From an uncultured Kiritimatiellota bacterium (GTDB lineage: Bacteria > Verrucomicrobiota > Kiritimatiellia > RFP12 > UBA1067), in contig CAKURH010000018.1 of assembly GCA_934675625.1 (NCBI GenBank), positions 1 to 46,198 on the forward strand: 46,198 nucleotides of DNA, read 5' to 3'. The first letter of the stretch is position 1, and the number at the start of each line of letters is the position of its first letter. Both the position numbers and the translations under genes were made by a program. A model generated the notes under the pieces. That model was not told the DNA's origin, made no database searches, and saw only the letters and a program-made list of their open reading frames with translations. Positions 20,915-29,948 of the stretch are shown one piece after another.

Positions 20915-22708
20915 TTACGCGAACCGGTAGACGGCGAGCTTCTTGTAGTGCGTGTGGAGAAGCTTCTCCGCCTTTTCGCTGCCGGGCTCGCCGAGGTAGT
21001 CCTTGTAGAGGGCCTGAACCTCGGGGTTGAGGTGCGACATCCGCAGCGTCGACTTCTCGTCGTCCGCGTAGAGGCCGGCCGTCCGCTTCGCGCGGATCTC
21101 GTCGTTCGCGAGGCAGGGCTGGCCGCCGCCGCCGATGCAGCCGCCACGGCACGCCATGACCTCGATGAAGTCGTAGCGCGGCTTCCGGCCGGCCTTGAGG
21201 TCGTCGCGCACCTGGTCCAGCACCTTCTCGACATTGCCCATCTGGTGCGCGACGGCGATGTTCACCTTCGTGCCCTTGACGTCAATCGTCGCCGTCTTGA
21301 TGCCGTCCATGCCGCGCACGTCGCGGAACTCGATCGCCGGGGGCTGCGCCTCCTTGGTGATCAGGCAGTAGGCCGTGCGGAGCGCCGCCTCCATGACGCC
21401 GCCCGTCACGCCGAAGATCGTGCCCGCGCCCGTGTAGGCGCCGAGCAGGTCGTCGGCCTTCTCCTCGGGGAGGGTGTCGAAGTCGATGCCGGCCGACTTG
21501 ATCATGCGGGCGAGCTCGCGCGTCGTCAGCACGACATCCGTGTCCTGCTGGCCGGTCGCGCTCATGTGCTCGTCGCGCGAGATCTCGTACTTCTTCGCCG
21601 TGCAGGGCATGATCGAGGTCACGTGAACCTTCTTCGGCTCGACGCCGTTCTTCTCCGCCCAGTAGCTCTTCGCGAGCGCGGAGAGCATCTGCTGCGGCGA
21701 CTTCGCGGTCGAGAAGTTCTCCGTGAAGTCCGGCGCGTACTTCTCCATCCAGTCCGTCCAGGCCGGGCAGCAGCTCGTGATGAGCGGCAGCTTCCCGCCC
21801 GTCGTGAAGCGCTTGACGAACTCCGTGCCCTCCTCCATGATCGTGACGTCGGCGGAGAAGTTCGTGTCGAACACCCTGTCGAAGCCGAGACGGCGCAGGG
21901 CCGCATAGATCTTGCCCGTCGTGAGCGCGCCCGGCTCCTTGCCGAACGCCTCGCCAAGCGCGACGCGCACGGCCGGGGCGATCTGCACGAGGCAGGTCTT
22001 CTCCGGGTCCTGCAGGGCCGCCCAGACCTTCTTCGTCTCGTCCTTCTCGTAGATCGCGCCGACCGGGCAGTGCGCGGAGCACTGGCCGCACTTGATGCAG
22101 GGCGAGTCCATGAGCGAGACGCCCGCCGCCGGGGCCATCACCGTCTTCTCGCCGCGCCCGATGAACTCCAGCGCCCAGACGTTCTGCATCTCCTGGCAGA
22201 CTTCCGCGCAGCGACCGCACTTGATGCACTTGTCGGGGTTGAGGACGAGCGACGGCGTCGAGGTGTCGTTGTCGTGGTGGACGACCTCCTTCGGGAACGG
22301 GATGTCGCGGATGCCGAAGTCGGCCGCGATCGCCTGGAGCTCGCAGACGCCCGAGCGCGGGCACTGCAGGCAGTCCGACGGGTGGTTCGCGAGGATGAGC
22401 TCAAGCACCGTGCGGCGCACCTGCACGATGTCCGGGTCGTGCGTGATGATCCTCATGCCCGGCATCGCCTCCGTGCAGCACGCGCGCAGCAGCTTCGGGC
22501 TCGGCACGAACTTGCCGGGCTCCGTGCGGCTCGGCACGAGCTGGCGCACGACGCAGATGCCACAGCTTGCGCCCGGCTTGAGGTCCGGGTGGTAGCAGAG
22601 CGTCGGGATCTTGACGTTCGCGGCCTTCGCCGCGACGAGGAGGTTCGAGCCCTTCGGGACGCTCACGGCGACCCCGTTGACTTCGAGCGAAATCGTTTCT
22701 TTTTCCAT
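20915..22708 (-). CDS. hydA: [FeFe]-hydrogenase catalytic subunit, group A3 type
   Basis: 597 aa from the ATG at 22708. N-terminal plant-type [2Fe-2S] domain (C38, C49, C52 and C77/C78), then a His-ligated [4Fe-4S] site (H109, C113, C116, C122), then two [4Fe-4S] motifs CIKCGRCAEVC (161-171) and CIKCGQCSAHC (204-214). The H-cluster motifs are canonical: TSCCPAW (311-317), MPCTAKKYE (367-375), EVMACRGGCIGGGGQP (about 516-531). The C-terminal small-subunit-like region follows. With the NuoE- and NuoF-like genes upstream this is the HydABC type that uses NADH and reduced ferredoxin together for H2 evolution, or the reverse. Last gene of the operon. The spacer before it is a 9-bp tandem array. 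Maturases HydEFG are not in the window. Confidence 0.95.
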   Translation of the reverse strand: MEKETISLEVNGVAVSVPKGSNLLVAAKAANVKIPTLCYHPDLKPGASCGICVVRQLVPSRTEPGKFVPSPKLLRACCTEAMPGMRIITHDPDIVQVRRTVLELILANHPSDCLQCPRSGVCELQAIAADFGIRDIPFPKEVVHHDNDTSTPSLVLNPDKCIKCGRCAEVCQEMQNVWALEFIGRGEKTVMAPAAGVSLMDSPCIKCGQCSAHCPVGAIYEKDETKKVWAALQDPEKTCLVQIAPAVRVALGEAFGKEPGALTTGKIYAALRRLGFDRVFDTNFSADVTIMEEGTEFVKRFTTGGKLPLITSCCPAWTDWMEKYAPDFTENFSTAKSPQQMLSALAKSYWAEKNGVEPKKVHVTSIMPCTAKKYEISRDEHMSATGQQDTDVVLTTRELARMIKSAGIDFDTLPEEKADDLLGAYTGAGTIFGVTGGVMEAALRTAYCLITKEAQPPAIEFRDVRGMDGIKTATIDVKGTKVNIAVAHQMGNVEKVLDQVRDDLKAGRKPRYDFIEVMACRGGCIGGGGQPCLANDEIRAKRTAGLYADDEKSTLRMSHLNPEVQALYKDYLGEPGSEKAEKLLHTHYKKLAVYRFA

Positions 22709-22722
22709 TTTGCTAAGACCTT

Positions 22723-22776
22723 TCTTTCTAGACATTCTAGCTTTTCTAGTTGCTCTAGCCGTTCTAGCACATCTAG
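22723..22776 (-). repeat. Six exact 9-bp units NNNNTCTAG in the hydB-hydA spacer
   Basis: TCTAG occurs at 22727, 22736, 22745, 22754, 22763 and 22772, exactly 9 bp apart, with the four intervening bases different every time. On the coding strand the unit reads CTAGANNNN. It fills most of the 77-nt spacer between hydB and hydA and ends just before the hydA ribosome-binding region. Confidence 0.85.
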
Positions 22777-22785
22777 AGATCACCC

Positions 22786-24573
<1,788 letters not shown>

Positions 24574-24577
24574 GACC

Positions 24578-24973
24578 TTACTTCTCCTTCGCGCTGTCCG
24601 CGCCCGACTTGTCGAGGACGTTCGCCGCGACGATTTCCTTGCCCAAGATGTGCTTCTCGACGATCTCCTTCGCGGTCGCCGCGTCGACACGCCCGTAGAC
24701 GACGGTCGGCAGCCCCGGAACGACGACCTCGACGGTCGGCTCCTCCGCGCAGTGCCCCATGCAGCCGGTCTGGCGCACGAGGACGTTCGTCAGGCCCTTC
24801 TCGGCCATCACGTCGACGAGCGCGACGAAGACCTCCTTCGCGCCGGCGGCGATGCCGCATGTGCCCATGCCGACGATGACCTGCACGTCCTTGTTCGCGT
24901 TGTCGCGCATCTCCATCGCCTTTCGGTTCTCGTCGCGCAACTTGCGCAGGCCCTCCAAAGTCAACTTTGCCAT
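24578..24973 (-). CDS. Small thioredoxin-like [2Fe-2S] protein of the hydrogenase operon
   Basis: 131 aa; the ATG at 24973 follows AAGGAG. An N-terminal helical stretch (LEGLRKLRDENRKAMEMR) precedes a thioredoxin-like ferredoxin fold: IVGMGTCGIAAGAKEVF supplies one Cys region and VRQTGCMGHCAEEPTVEV the C-x3-C pair. Such small 2Fe-2S proteins commonly sit between NuoE- and NuoF-like genes in bifurcating hydrogenase operons and are thought to be an extra electron-transfer subunit. The first Cys site has a single cysteine (TCGIAAGA) where NuoE has two, so the cluster ligation may be unusual or the second ligand lies elsewhere. Its stop is 4 nt before the hydB ATG. Confidence 0.82.
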   Translation of the reverse strand: MAKLTLEGLRKLRDENRKAMEMRDNANKDVQVIVGMGTCGIAAGAKEVFVALVDVMAEKGLTNVLVRQTGCMGHCAEEPTVEVVVPGLPTVVYGRVDAATAKEIVEKHILGKEIVAANVLDKSGADSAKEK

Positions 24974-25007
24974 TTCGATATCTCCTTCGTAAAACCGTTC
25001 GTTGTCC

Positions 25008-25067
25008 ACGAATTTTCACGAATGTCCACGAATTGCGATTCGTGAAGATTCGTGTCCCTTCGTGGCT
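25008..25067. repeat. Six 10-bp units of ACGAAT/ATTCGT in a hydrogenase-operon spacer
   Basis: On the plus strand ACGAAT starts at 25008, 25018 and 25028, then its reverse complement ATTCGT at 25038 and 25048, and CTTCGT at 25058. Each start is 10 bp after the last, with four variable bases between. The three-plus-three inverted arrangement can fold (for example TTCACGAAT with ATTCGTGAA). It fills the 96-nt spacer between the hydC-like gene and the small 2Fe-2S gene. Confidence 0.8.
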
Positions 25068-25069
25068 CA

Positions 25070-25549
25070 TTACCCCAGCGTCCGGTACTTCTCGATGATG
25101 CCCGTGACGTCCTTCGTCTCGAGCTTGCCGTGCACGTCGCCGTTGACGACGGCGACCGGCGCGAGGCCGCAGCAGCCGAGGCAGCGCACCGCCTCGATCG
25201 AGAACAGCCCGTCGGGCGTCGTCGCGTTGACGCCGACGCCGAGCTGGCGCTCGAACTCCTTGATGAGGTCGTCGCCGCCGCGCAGGTAGCAGGCCGTGCC
25301 GAGGCAGACCTGGATGATGTACTTGCCGGCCTTCTGAAGCTTGAAGAAGTTGTAGAAGGTCACGACGCCGTAGATCTTCGCGAGCGGCACGTCCAGAAGC
25401 TCGCTCGTCTCGATCGCGATTGCGCGCGGGATGTAGCCGTAGGTCTGCTGGACCTTGTGCAGCACCATGATCAGGTTGCCCGGCTTGTCCTTCCATTCCT
25501 CGATGAACGCCTTCAGTTCAGGCGTCATCTTTTCGGTCTCGTTGCTCAC
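25070..25549 (-). CDS. hydC: NuoE-like [2Fe-2S] subunit of the bifurcating hydrogenase
   Basis: 159 aa from a GTG at 25549, chosen because AAGGAG lies 9 nt before it; an upstream in-frame ATG would add 14 unlikely residues overlapping the promoter. An N-terminal helical bundle (LIMVLHKVQQTYGYIPRAIA, VPLAKIYGVVTFYNFF) is followed by the thioredoxin-like [2Fe-2S] domain, with ligands in VCLGTACYLRGG (C-x4-C) and AVRCLGCCGLAPV (C-x3-C). This matches NuoE and HydC. It is the first gene of the operon, behind an extended -10 promoter, and passes electrons between the NADH/FMN subunit and the other clusters. Confidence 0.93.
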   Translation of the reverse strand: MSNETEKMTPELKAFIEEWKDKPGNLIMVLHKVQQTYGYIPRAIAIETSELLDVPLAKIYGVVTFYNFFKLQKAGKYIIQVCLGTACYLRGGDDLIKEFERQLGVGVNATTPDGLFSIEAVRCLGCCGLAPVAVVNGDVHGKLETKDVTGIIEKYRTLG

Positions 25550-25581
25550 GTCAGGTTTCTCCTTGGGTTGATGAGGGCAGC

Positions 25582-25592
25582 AGTATACCATA
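25582..25592 (-). promoter_or_regulatory. Extended -10 promoter of the hydrogenase operon
   Basis: Minus-strand TATGGTATACT, identical to the element at 28757-28767. TATACT lies at 25587-25582; the GTG of hydC is 32 nt downstream. Confidence 0.6.
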
Positions 25593-25630
25593 CCGCAAGC
25601 AAGTTAGGCAAGGGAAAGTCTTGGCGTGCG

Positions 25631-25668
25631 AAAACGAAGGGCGGCGGACCCTTGCCGGATCCGCCGCC
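25631..25668 (-). terminator. Intrinsic terminator of fusA
   Basis: On the minus strand GGCGGCGGATCC (25668-25657), loop GGCAA, GGGTCCGCCGCC (25651-25640), one wobble pair, followed by CTTCGTTTTCGC. It starts 25 nt after the EF-G stop. Confidence 0.7.
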
Positions 25669-25693
25669 GTCCACGTCCGCCTGCGCCGCGCGG

Positions 25694-27766
25694 TCAGCGG
25701 CTCAGGATTTCCTCGCGCACGTTCTTCGGCGCGAGCTCGAACTGGTCGGTCTCCATCGAGTACGAGGCGCGGCCCTTGGTGAGCGAGCGGATTGCCGTCG
25801 CGTAGCCGAACATCTGCGCGAGCGGCACGCGCGCGTGGATGACCTGGAGGTCGCCGCGCATGTCCATGTCGAGGACGGCGCCGCGCCGGCTGTTGAGGTC
25901 GCCGAGAATCTCGCCGACCGACTCCGGCGGCGTCGTGATCTCCAGCTTCATGATCGGCTCCAGGAACTCCGGCGCGGCGGCCTCGGCGGCCTCGCGGAAG
26001 CCCATCATCGCCGCCGAGCGGAACGCCACCTCGTCCGACACCTCCGGGTCGACGAGCGTCGCCGAGAGGCACGTCACCTCCACGTCCGTCATCGGGTAGC
26101 GCGCGAGGACGCCCGTCGAGACGCCGTCCGAGAGCCCCTGCGAGACGCAGTCCTGCAGGTGCCTGTCGAGGACGAGGTTCGCGAACGCGCGCGACAGGCC
26201 GACCTTGACGCCCGCGCCGCGTTCGCGCGGCTTCACCTCGATCGCGAGCGTGACGGCGTGGCGCTTGCCGCCGAGCTCGCGGTCGAACGTGAACTCCTTC
26301 CGCGCGGGCTGCGTCACCGTCTCGCAGTAGCTGACCATCGGCTTGCCGACGTTCGCCGCGCACTTGAACTCGCGCTTGAGGCGGTCGACGAGGATTTCGA
26401 GATGCAGCTCGCCCATGCCGGAGAGGATCGTCTGGCCCGTCTCCTCGTCCTCGCGGAACTGGCAGGTCGGGTCCTCCGCCGCGAGGGCCTGCATCGAGGC
26501 GACGAGCTTGTCCTTGTCGGCGCTCGACTTCGGCTCGATCGCGAGGAACATGACGGGCTGCGGCGCGGTGATGCGCTCCAGGTAGCACGGCTTCATCTCC
26601 GAGCAGAGCGTGTCGCCGGTCGTCACCTCCTTGAGGCCGACGACGGCGCCGATGTCGCCCGCGCGCAGCTCCTCGACCTCGATCTGGTCGTCGGCGAAGA
26701 GGCGCACGATCTTCAGGATGCGCTCGCGCTTGCGCGTACGCGGGTTGTAGGCGTTCGCGCCCTTCTTGAGGACGCCGCCGTAGACGCGCACGAAGTAGAG
26801 CTTGCCGACGTAGGGGTCGGTCGCGATCTTGAAGACGAGCGAGGTCAGCAGCTCCGAATCGTCCTGCTTGCGCGTCACGGGCTCGCCGCTCTTGAGGTCC
26901 GTCGCCGGCACGGGCGGACGGTCCTTCGGCGAGGGCAGGTAGGCGCAGATCGCGTCGAGGAGCGGCTGGACGCCCTTGTCGCGGAGCGACGTGCCGCAGA
27001 GGACGGGCACGAGGCGGCCCGCGACGACGAGCCGGCGGATCGCGGGCACGAGCTCCGCTTCCGTGAGGTCGCCCCTCTCGAGGAACGCCTCCATGACGCC
27101 CTCGTCGAGGTCGGCGACCTTCTCGACGAGCTCGGCGCGCGCGAGCTCCGCGTCGTCCTTCAGCTCGGCGGGGATCTCGCCGACCGTGAACGTCTTGCCC
27201 TCCGTCGCCTCGTCGTAGACGATCCCCTTCAGGCGGATGAGGTCGACGACGCCCTTGAAGCCGTCCTCGCGGCCGATCGGCAGCTCGACCGGGCAGGCGA
27301 CCGCCTTCAGCTTCGTGCGCATCTCCTCGACGACGCGCGCGAAGTCCGCGCCCATGCGGTCCATCTTGTTCACGAACGCGAGGCGCGGCACGCCGTAGCG
27401 GTCGGCCTGGCGCCAGACCGTCTCCGACTGCGGCTGGACGCCGCCGACGGCGCAGAAGACGCAGACCGCGCCGTCGAGGACGCGCAGGGAGCGCTCGACC
27501 TCCATCGTGAAGTCGACGTGGCCGGGCGTGTCGATGATGTTGATCGAATGGCCCTCCCACGTGCAGGAGATCGCGGCGGACTGGATGGTGATGCCGCGCT
27601 CCTTCTCCTGGACCATGAAGTCGGTCGTCGTGTTGCCGTCGTGGACGTCGCCGTGCTTGTGGATCTTGCCCGTGTAGAAGAGGATGCGCTCGGTCGTCGT
27701 CGTCTTGCCCGCGTCGATGTGGGCGACGATGCCGATGTTGCGTACGTTGGAGAGGTCTGCGCTCAT
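25694..27766 (-). CDS. fusA: Translation elongation factor G
   Basis: 690 aa, normal length. G-domain motifs are in order: G1 AHIDAGKTTTTERIL (about 16-30), switch region GITIQSAA, G3 DTPGHVDF, G4 NKMDRMG. Domain II and the C-terminal domains follow (MGELHLEILVDRLKREF; the end QFELAPKNVREEILSR). It drives GTP-dependent translocation on the ribosome. The switch-1 region reads HGDVHDGNTTTDFMVQEKE rather than the commonest DGAATMDW form, so it may be a second-type or lineage-specific EF-G; no ribosomal or EF-Tu genes lie beside it. It has its own promoter, whose -10 box contains the stop codon of the upstream AraC gene, and its own terminator. The ribosome-binding site is weak. Confidence 0.95.
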   Translation of the reverse strand: MSADLSNVRNIGIVAHIDAGKTTTTERILFYTGKIHKHGDVHDGNTTTDFMVQEKERGITIQSAAISCTWEGHSINIIDTPGHVDFTMEVERSLRVLDGAVCVFCAVGGVQPQSETVWRQADRYGVPRLAFVNKMDRMGADFARVVEEMRTKLKAVACPVELPIGREDGFKGVVDLIRLKGIVYDEATEGKTFTVGEIPAELKDDAELARAELVEKVADLDEGVMEAFLERGDLTEAELVPAIRRLVVAGRLVPVLCGTSLRDKGVQPLLDAICAYLPSPKDRPPVPATDLKSGEPVTRKQDDSELLTSLVFKIATDPYVGKLYFVRVYGGVLKKGANAYNPRTRKRERILKIVRLFADDQIEVEELRAGDIGAVVGLKEVTTGDTLCSEMKPCYLERITAPQPVMFLAIEPKSSADKDKLVASMQALAAEDPTCQFREDEETGQTILSGMGELHLEILVDRLKREFKCAANVGKPMVSYCETVTQPARKEFTFDRELGGKRHAVTLAIEVKPRERGAGVKVGLSRAFANLVLDRHLQDCVSQGLSDGVSTGVLARYPMTDVEVTCLSATLVDPEVSDEVAFRSAAMMGFREAAEAAAPEFLEPIMKLEITTPPESVGEILGDLNSRRGAVLDMDMRGDLQVIHARVPLAQMFGYATAIRSLTKGRASYSMETDQFELAPKNVREEILSR

Positions 27767-27815
27767 GTCGTCTCGTGTCGGATGGTGTCTGGAATCGCGT
27801 ATGGAAACGCCGCGT

Positions 27816-27826
27816 ATTATACCATT
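27816..27826 (-). promoter_or_regulatory. Extended -10 promoter of fusA, overlapping the araC-type stop codon
   Basis: Minus-strand AATGGTATAAT; TATAAT at 27821-27816 contains the TAA stop (27819-27817) of the AraC-type gene. The EF-G ATG at 27766 is 49 nt downstream. Confidence 0.6.
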
Positions 27827-28749
27827 TTATCCGCCGCCGGTTGGCGCGCCGCCTGCCGCCACGCGCGCGGCGTCCGGCCGGTGACGTTTCGGAACTGCGT
27901 GGCGAAATGCTGCGCCGAGGGAAAGCCGAGCGCCTGCGCGACAGCCGTCACCTTCGCGTCGGATTCCGCCAGCAGCTCCTTGGCGCGCGCGATCCGGCAG
28001 CGGACGAGAAACGTGTGCGGCGGCAGTCCCACGAGCGCCTTGAAGCGCAGCGCGAGATTCGACGGCGACAGCGCGGCACGTTCCACCAATGCGTCAATCG
28101 GGTAGTCCGCGCCGGGCTTCGCGCGCATCTCCTCGACCAGCGCCTCGACGCGGCCCGCCGCCGGACGATCAGGCGTCTCCGCCGAGGCCTCGACGAGGGC
28201 GAGCAGCAGTTCCGTCACGGCCACGCGCAGCTGAAGACGCCGCTCCGGCGTCCGCTTCGGCGCGCGGTCATACAGGAAGAAGAGCCGCTTGAACGCGGCG
28301 TGGACGCGCTTGGTCGCCGGAAACAGGCGGTTCGGCAGGTTCAGGAGGCGCCTCTTCAGCCATTCCGCCTCCGACGGCGGCAGCTTCAGCAGGGGGAAGC
28401 CCCGACGCGGCACACGGAAGAACATCCAGTACATCCGAAGGCCCTTGTTCAGCGCAAGGAGGCGATGCGGCTCCGTCGGCCGGGTCACGAAGACCGAGCC
28501 GGGGAGGAACGGCCACTCCTGTCCCTGACAGGCGAACGACAGGTTGCCTCGCAGGCAGTAGGAGATCTCGAGGCACTCCGGATGCGTATGCTCAGGCGCC
28601 AGGGCCCACGTCCGCTTGTAGTCGCTCATGCCCAGCACCGGCACGCAGAGCACGCCGTCCGGCTCCAGGCTGACGATCCGGAAGTCGCGCGTCGTCCCGT
28701 ACTTGAACGGCAGTTTCAGCGGCGGCCGCTTCTTCTCCAAGAGTCCCAT
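27817..28749 (-). CDS. AraC-family regulator with N-terminal cupin sensor
   Basis: 310 aa. The ATG at 28749 is chosen because it lies 7 nt after an extended -10 box; a longer frame to 28875 would start upstream of the promoter. Residues about 40-130 form the cupin-like arm (APEHTHPECLEISYCLRGN, GSVFVTRPTEPHRL). Residues about 205-300 carry the two helix-turn-helices (DALVERAALSPSNLALRF and VTAVAQALGFPSAQHFATQF) ending at TGRTPRAWRQ. It is a one-component, sugar-type transcription regulator. It is immediately downstream of the GHL10-like hydrolase operon, 56 nt after that gene's stop, and may control it. Predicted leaderless mRNA. The last two codons and the stop lie in the fusA promoter. Confidence 0.88.
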   Translation of the reverse strand: MGLLEKKRPPLKLPFKYGTTRDFRIVSLEPDGVLCVPVLGMSDYKRTWALAPEHTHPECLEISYCLRGNLSFACQGQEWPFLPGSVFVTRPTEPHRLLALNKGLRMYWMFFRVPRRGFPLLKLPPSEAEWLKRRLLNLPNRLFPATKRVHAAFKRLFFLYDRAPKRTPERRLQLRVAVTELLLALVEASAETPDRPAAGRVEALVEEMRAKPGADYPIDALVERAALSPSNLALRFKALVGLPPHTFLVRCRIARAKELLAESDAKVTAVAQALGFPSAQHFATQFRNVTGRTPRAWRQAARQPAADKMV

Positions 28750-28756
28750 GCCGTCA

Positions 28757-28767
28757 AGTATACCATA
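28757..28767 (-). promoter_or_regulatory. Extended -10 promoter, leaderless start of the AraC gene
   Basis: Minus-strand TATGGTATACT, -10 at 28762-28757, followed by 7 nt (TGACGGC) and the ATG at 28749. Transcription would start at or next to the A of the start codon. Confidence 0.6.
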
Positions 28768-28805
28768 TTTCATGACGCAGAGGCTCAGCGGCCTCGACGT
28801 CGTCT

Positions 28806-29948
28806 CTACAACGCCTCCCGGAAACGGCGGATCTCCTCGCAGACGGCCGGCGAATAGTTCCCGTAGTCCACGCACTCCATGACGACGCCGCGCCCGCCGA
28901 CGTCTTTCGCCAGCCGCAAGAGGCGACGAACCGCCTCCGCCTCCGAAATGCCGAGCGTCCGGGCGAGGCCCGGAAAGTGCGCACGCCCCCAGGCGTAACT
29001 CGCCAGCGGGAAGTAGACGTCCGCCTTGCCCCGTTCAGACATGACCCTACGGCAGATGGCCTCGATCGAACGCCACGCATTCGCGCGATCATAGGCAAAC
29101 CCCATCACGACAACGGCATCGATCGTCCCGTCCGCCGCAAGCCTGCGCCAGTCGATGCCGTAACGGAGGTGGACGAAGTCGGCGTCCTCCATGCCGTAAA
29201 AGCCCAAGACGAACCGGCAGCCCTGCGCATGGCACCGCGCCGCGAACTGCTTCAGGTAGGCGGTGACGGGTTCGGACACAAGAGCCGTCCAGCGCACGTC
29301 ATTCGTCGACGGCGGCTCGCAGCCGTAGCGGCGCCGCCATTCGTCCGTCATCGGCTTGACGTACTCCCGCAAGGCGGTCCAGCCACCATCGCGCGCGAGG
29401 TCGAGGAAGATCGTGTCGGGCCCGAGCGCGAGCCGTTCGTCAACCAGCCGCAACTTGTGCGCGACCACTTCAGGATAGGCGATCGAACACGTCGCCAGGA
29501 AGGGCTTTCGCCCGTTCATGCAGCACCAGAACTGCGGATGGTTCAGCGTCCAGCTCGACGTCATGGCAATGTAGTTGTGCGACTCCTCCCATGTCGTATG
29601 GATGCCGAATCCAACGCCTCGGCGCGCACATTCACGGCGGAGAATCGGAAACGGGTTCGCCTCCGGGCGGTCGAGGCGGAGGTGCCCGAAAACGTCTTCG
29701 CGCGGAACGGTGTGCCGGTCAAAGGGATCCTCGCTGAGCGGATAGGCCTCTTCCTTGGACGGATAGCGCAAACGCCCACCGCCCTTGTCACGCCACCAGA
29801 CGTCCGTCGCCGACGTCCTGAGCACGTGTTCGAGGACCTGCAGGGTCCCCTCGCTTTTCTCGATGTCGAACCGCTGTGCGAAATCGAGCGAATCCACGAG
29901 CGCCACCACGTCAAAAGCCGCCGCCAGCAGCGCAGCCGACAAGATCAT
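28806..29948 (-). CDS. Putative TIM-barrel glycoside hydrolase (GHL10-like)
   Basis: 380 aa. The ATG at 29948 overlaps the TGA of the upstream gene (ATGA) and follows AGGAGG. The N-terminus MILSAALLAAAFDVVALVDS is hydrophobic and may be a short signal. The body has alternating strands and helices with barrel-like segments: ILRRECARRGVGFGIHTTWE, GPDTIFLDLARDGGW, CRFVLGFYGMEDADF, DAVVVMGFAYDR, VYFPLASYAWGRAHFPG. This resembles family-10-like (GHL10/DUF187) proteins, but no catalytic pair can be assigned with certainty; E119 (TTWEES) and D in FLDLARD are candidates. Last gene of the operon running from 36273; its product likely acts on a glycan bound by the upstream beta-helix or propeller protein. 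Confidence 0.5.
   Translation of the reverse strand: MILSAALLAAAFDVVALVDSLDFAQRFDIEKSEGTLQVLEHVLRTSATDVWWRDKGGGRLRYPSKEEAYPLSEDPFDRHTVPREDVFGHLRLDRPEANPFPILRRECARRGVGFGIHTTWEESHNYIAMTSSWTLNHPQFWCCMNGRKPFLATCSIAYPEVVAHKLRLVDERLALGPDTIFLDLARDGGWTALREYVKPMTDEWRRRYGCEPPSTNDVRWTALVSEPVTAYLKQFAARCHAQGCRFVLGFYGMEDADFVHLRYGIDWRRLAADGTIDAVVVMGFAYDRANAWRSIEAICRRVMSERGKADVYFPLASYAWGRAHFPGLARTLGISEAEAVRRLLRLAKDVGGRGVVMECVDYGNYSPAVCEEIRRFREAL

Noticed and set aside
28750..28875. Upstream extension of the AraC gene to a start at 28875
   Set aside because: It would begin upstream of the extended -10 promoter and overlap the preceding hydrolase gene in another frame; the cupin domain is complete from 28749.
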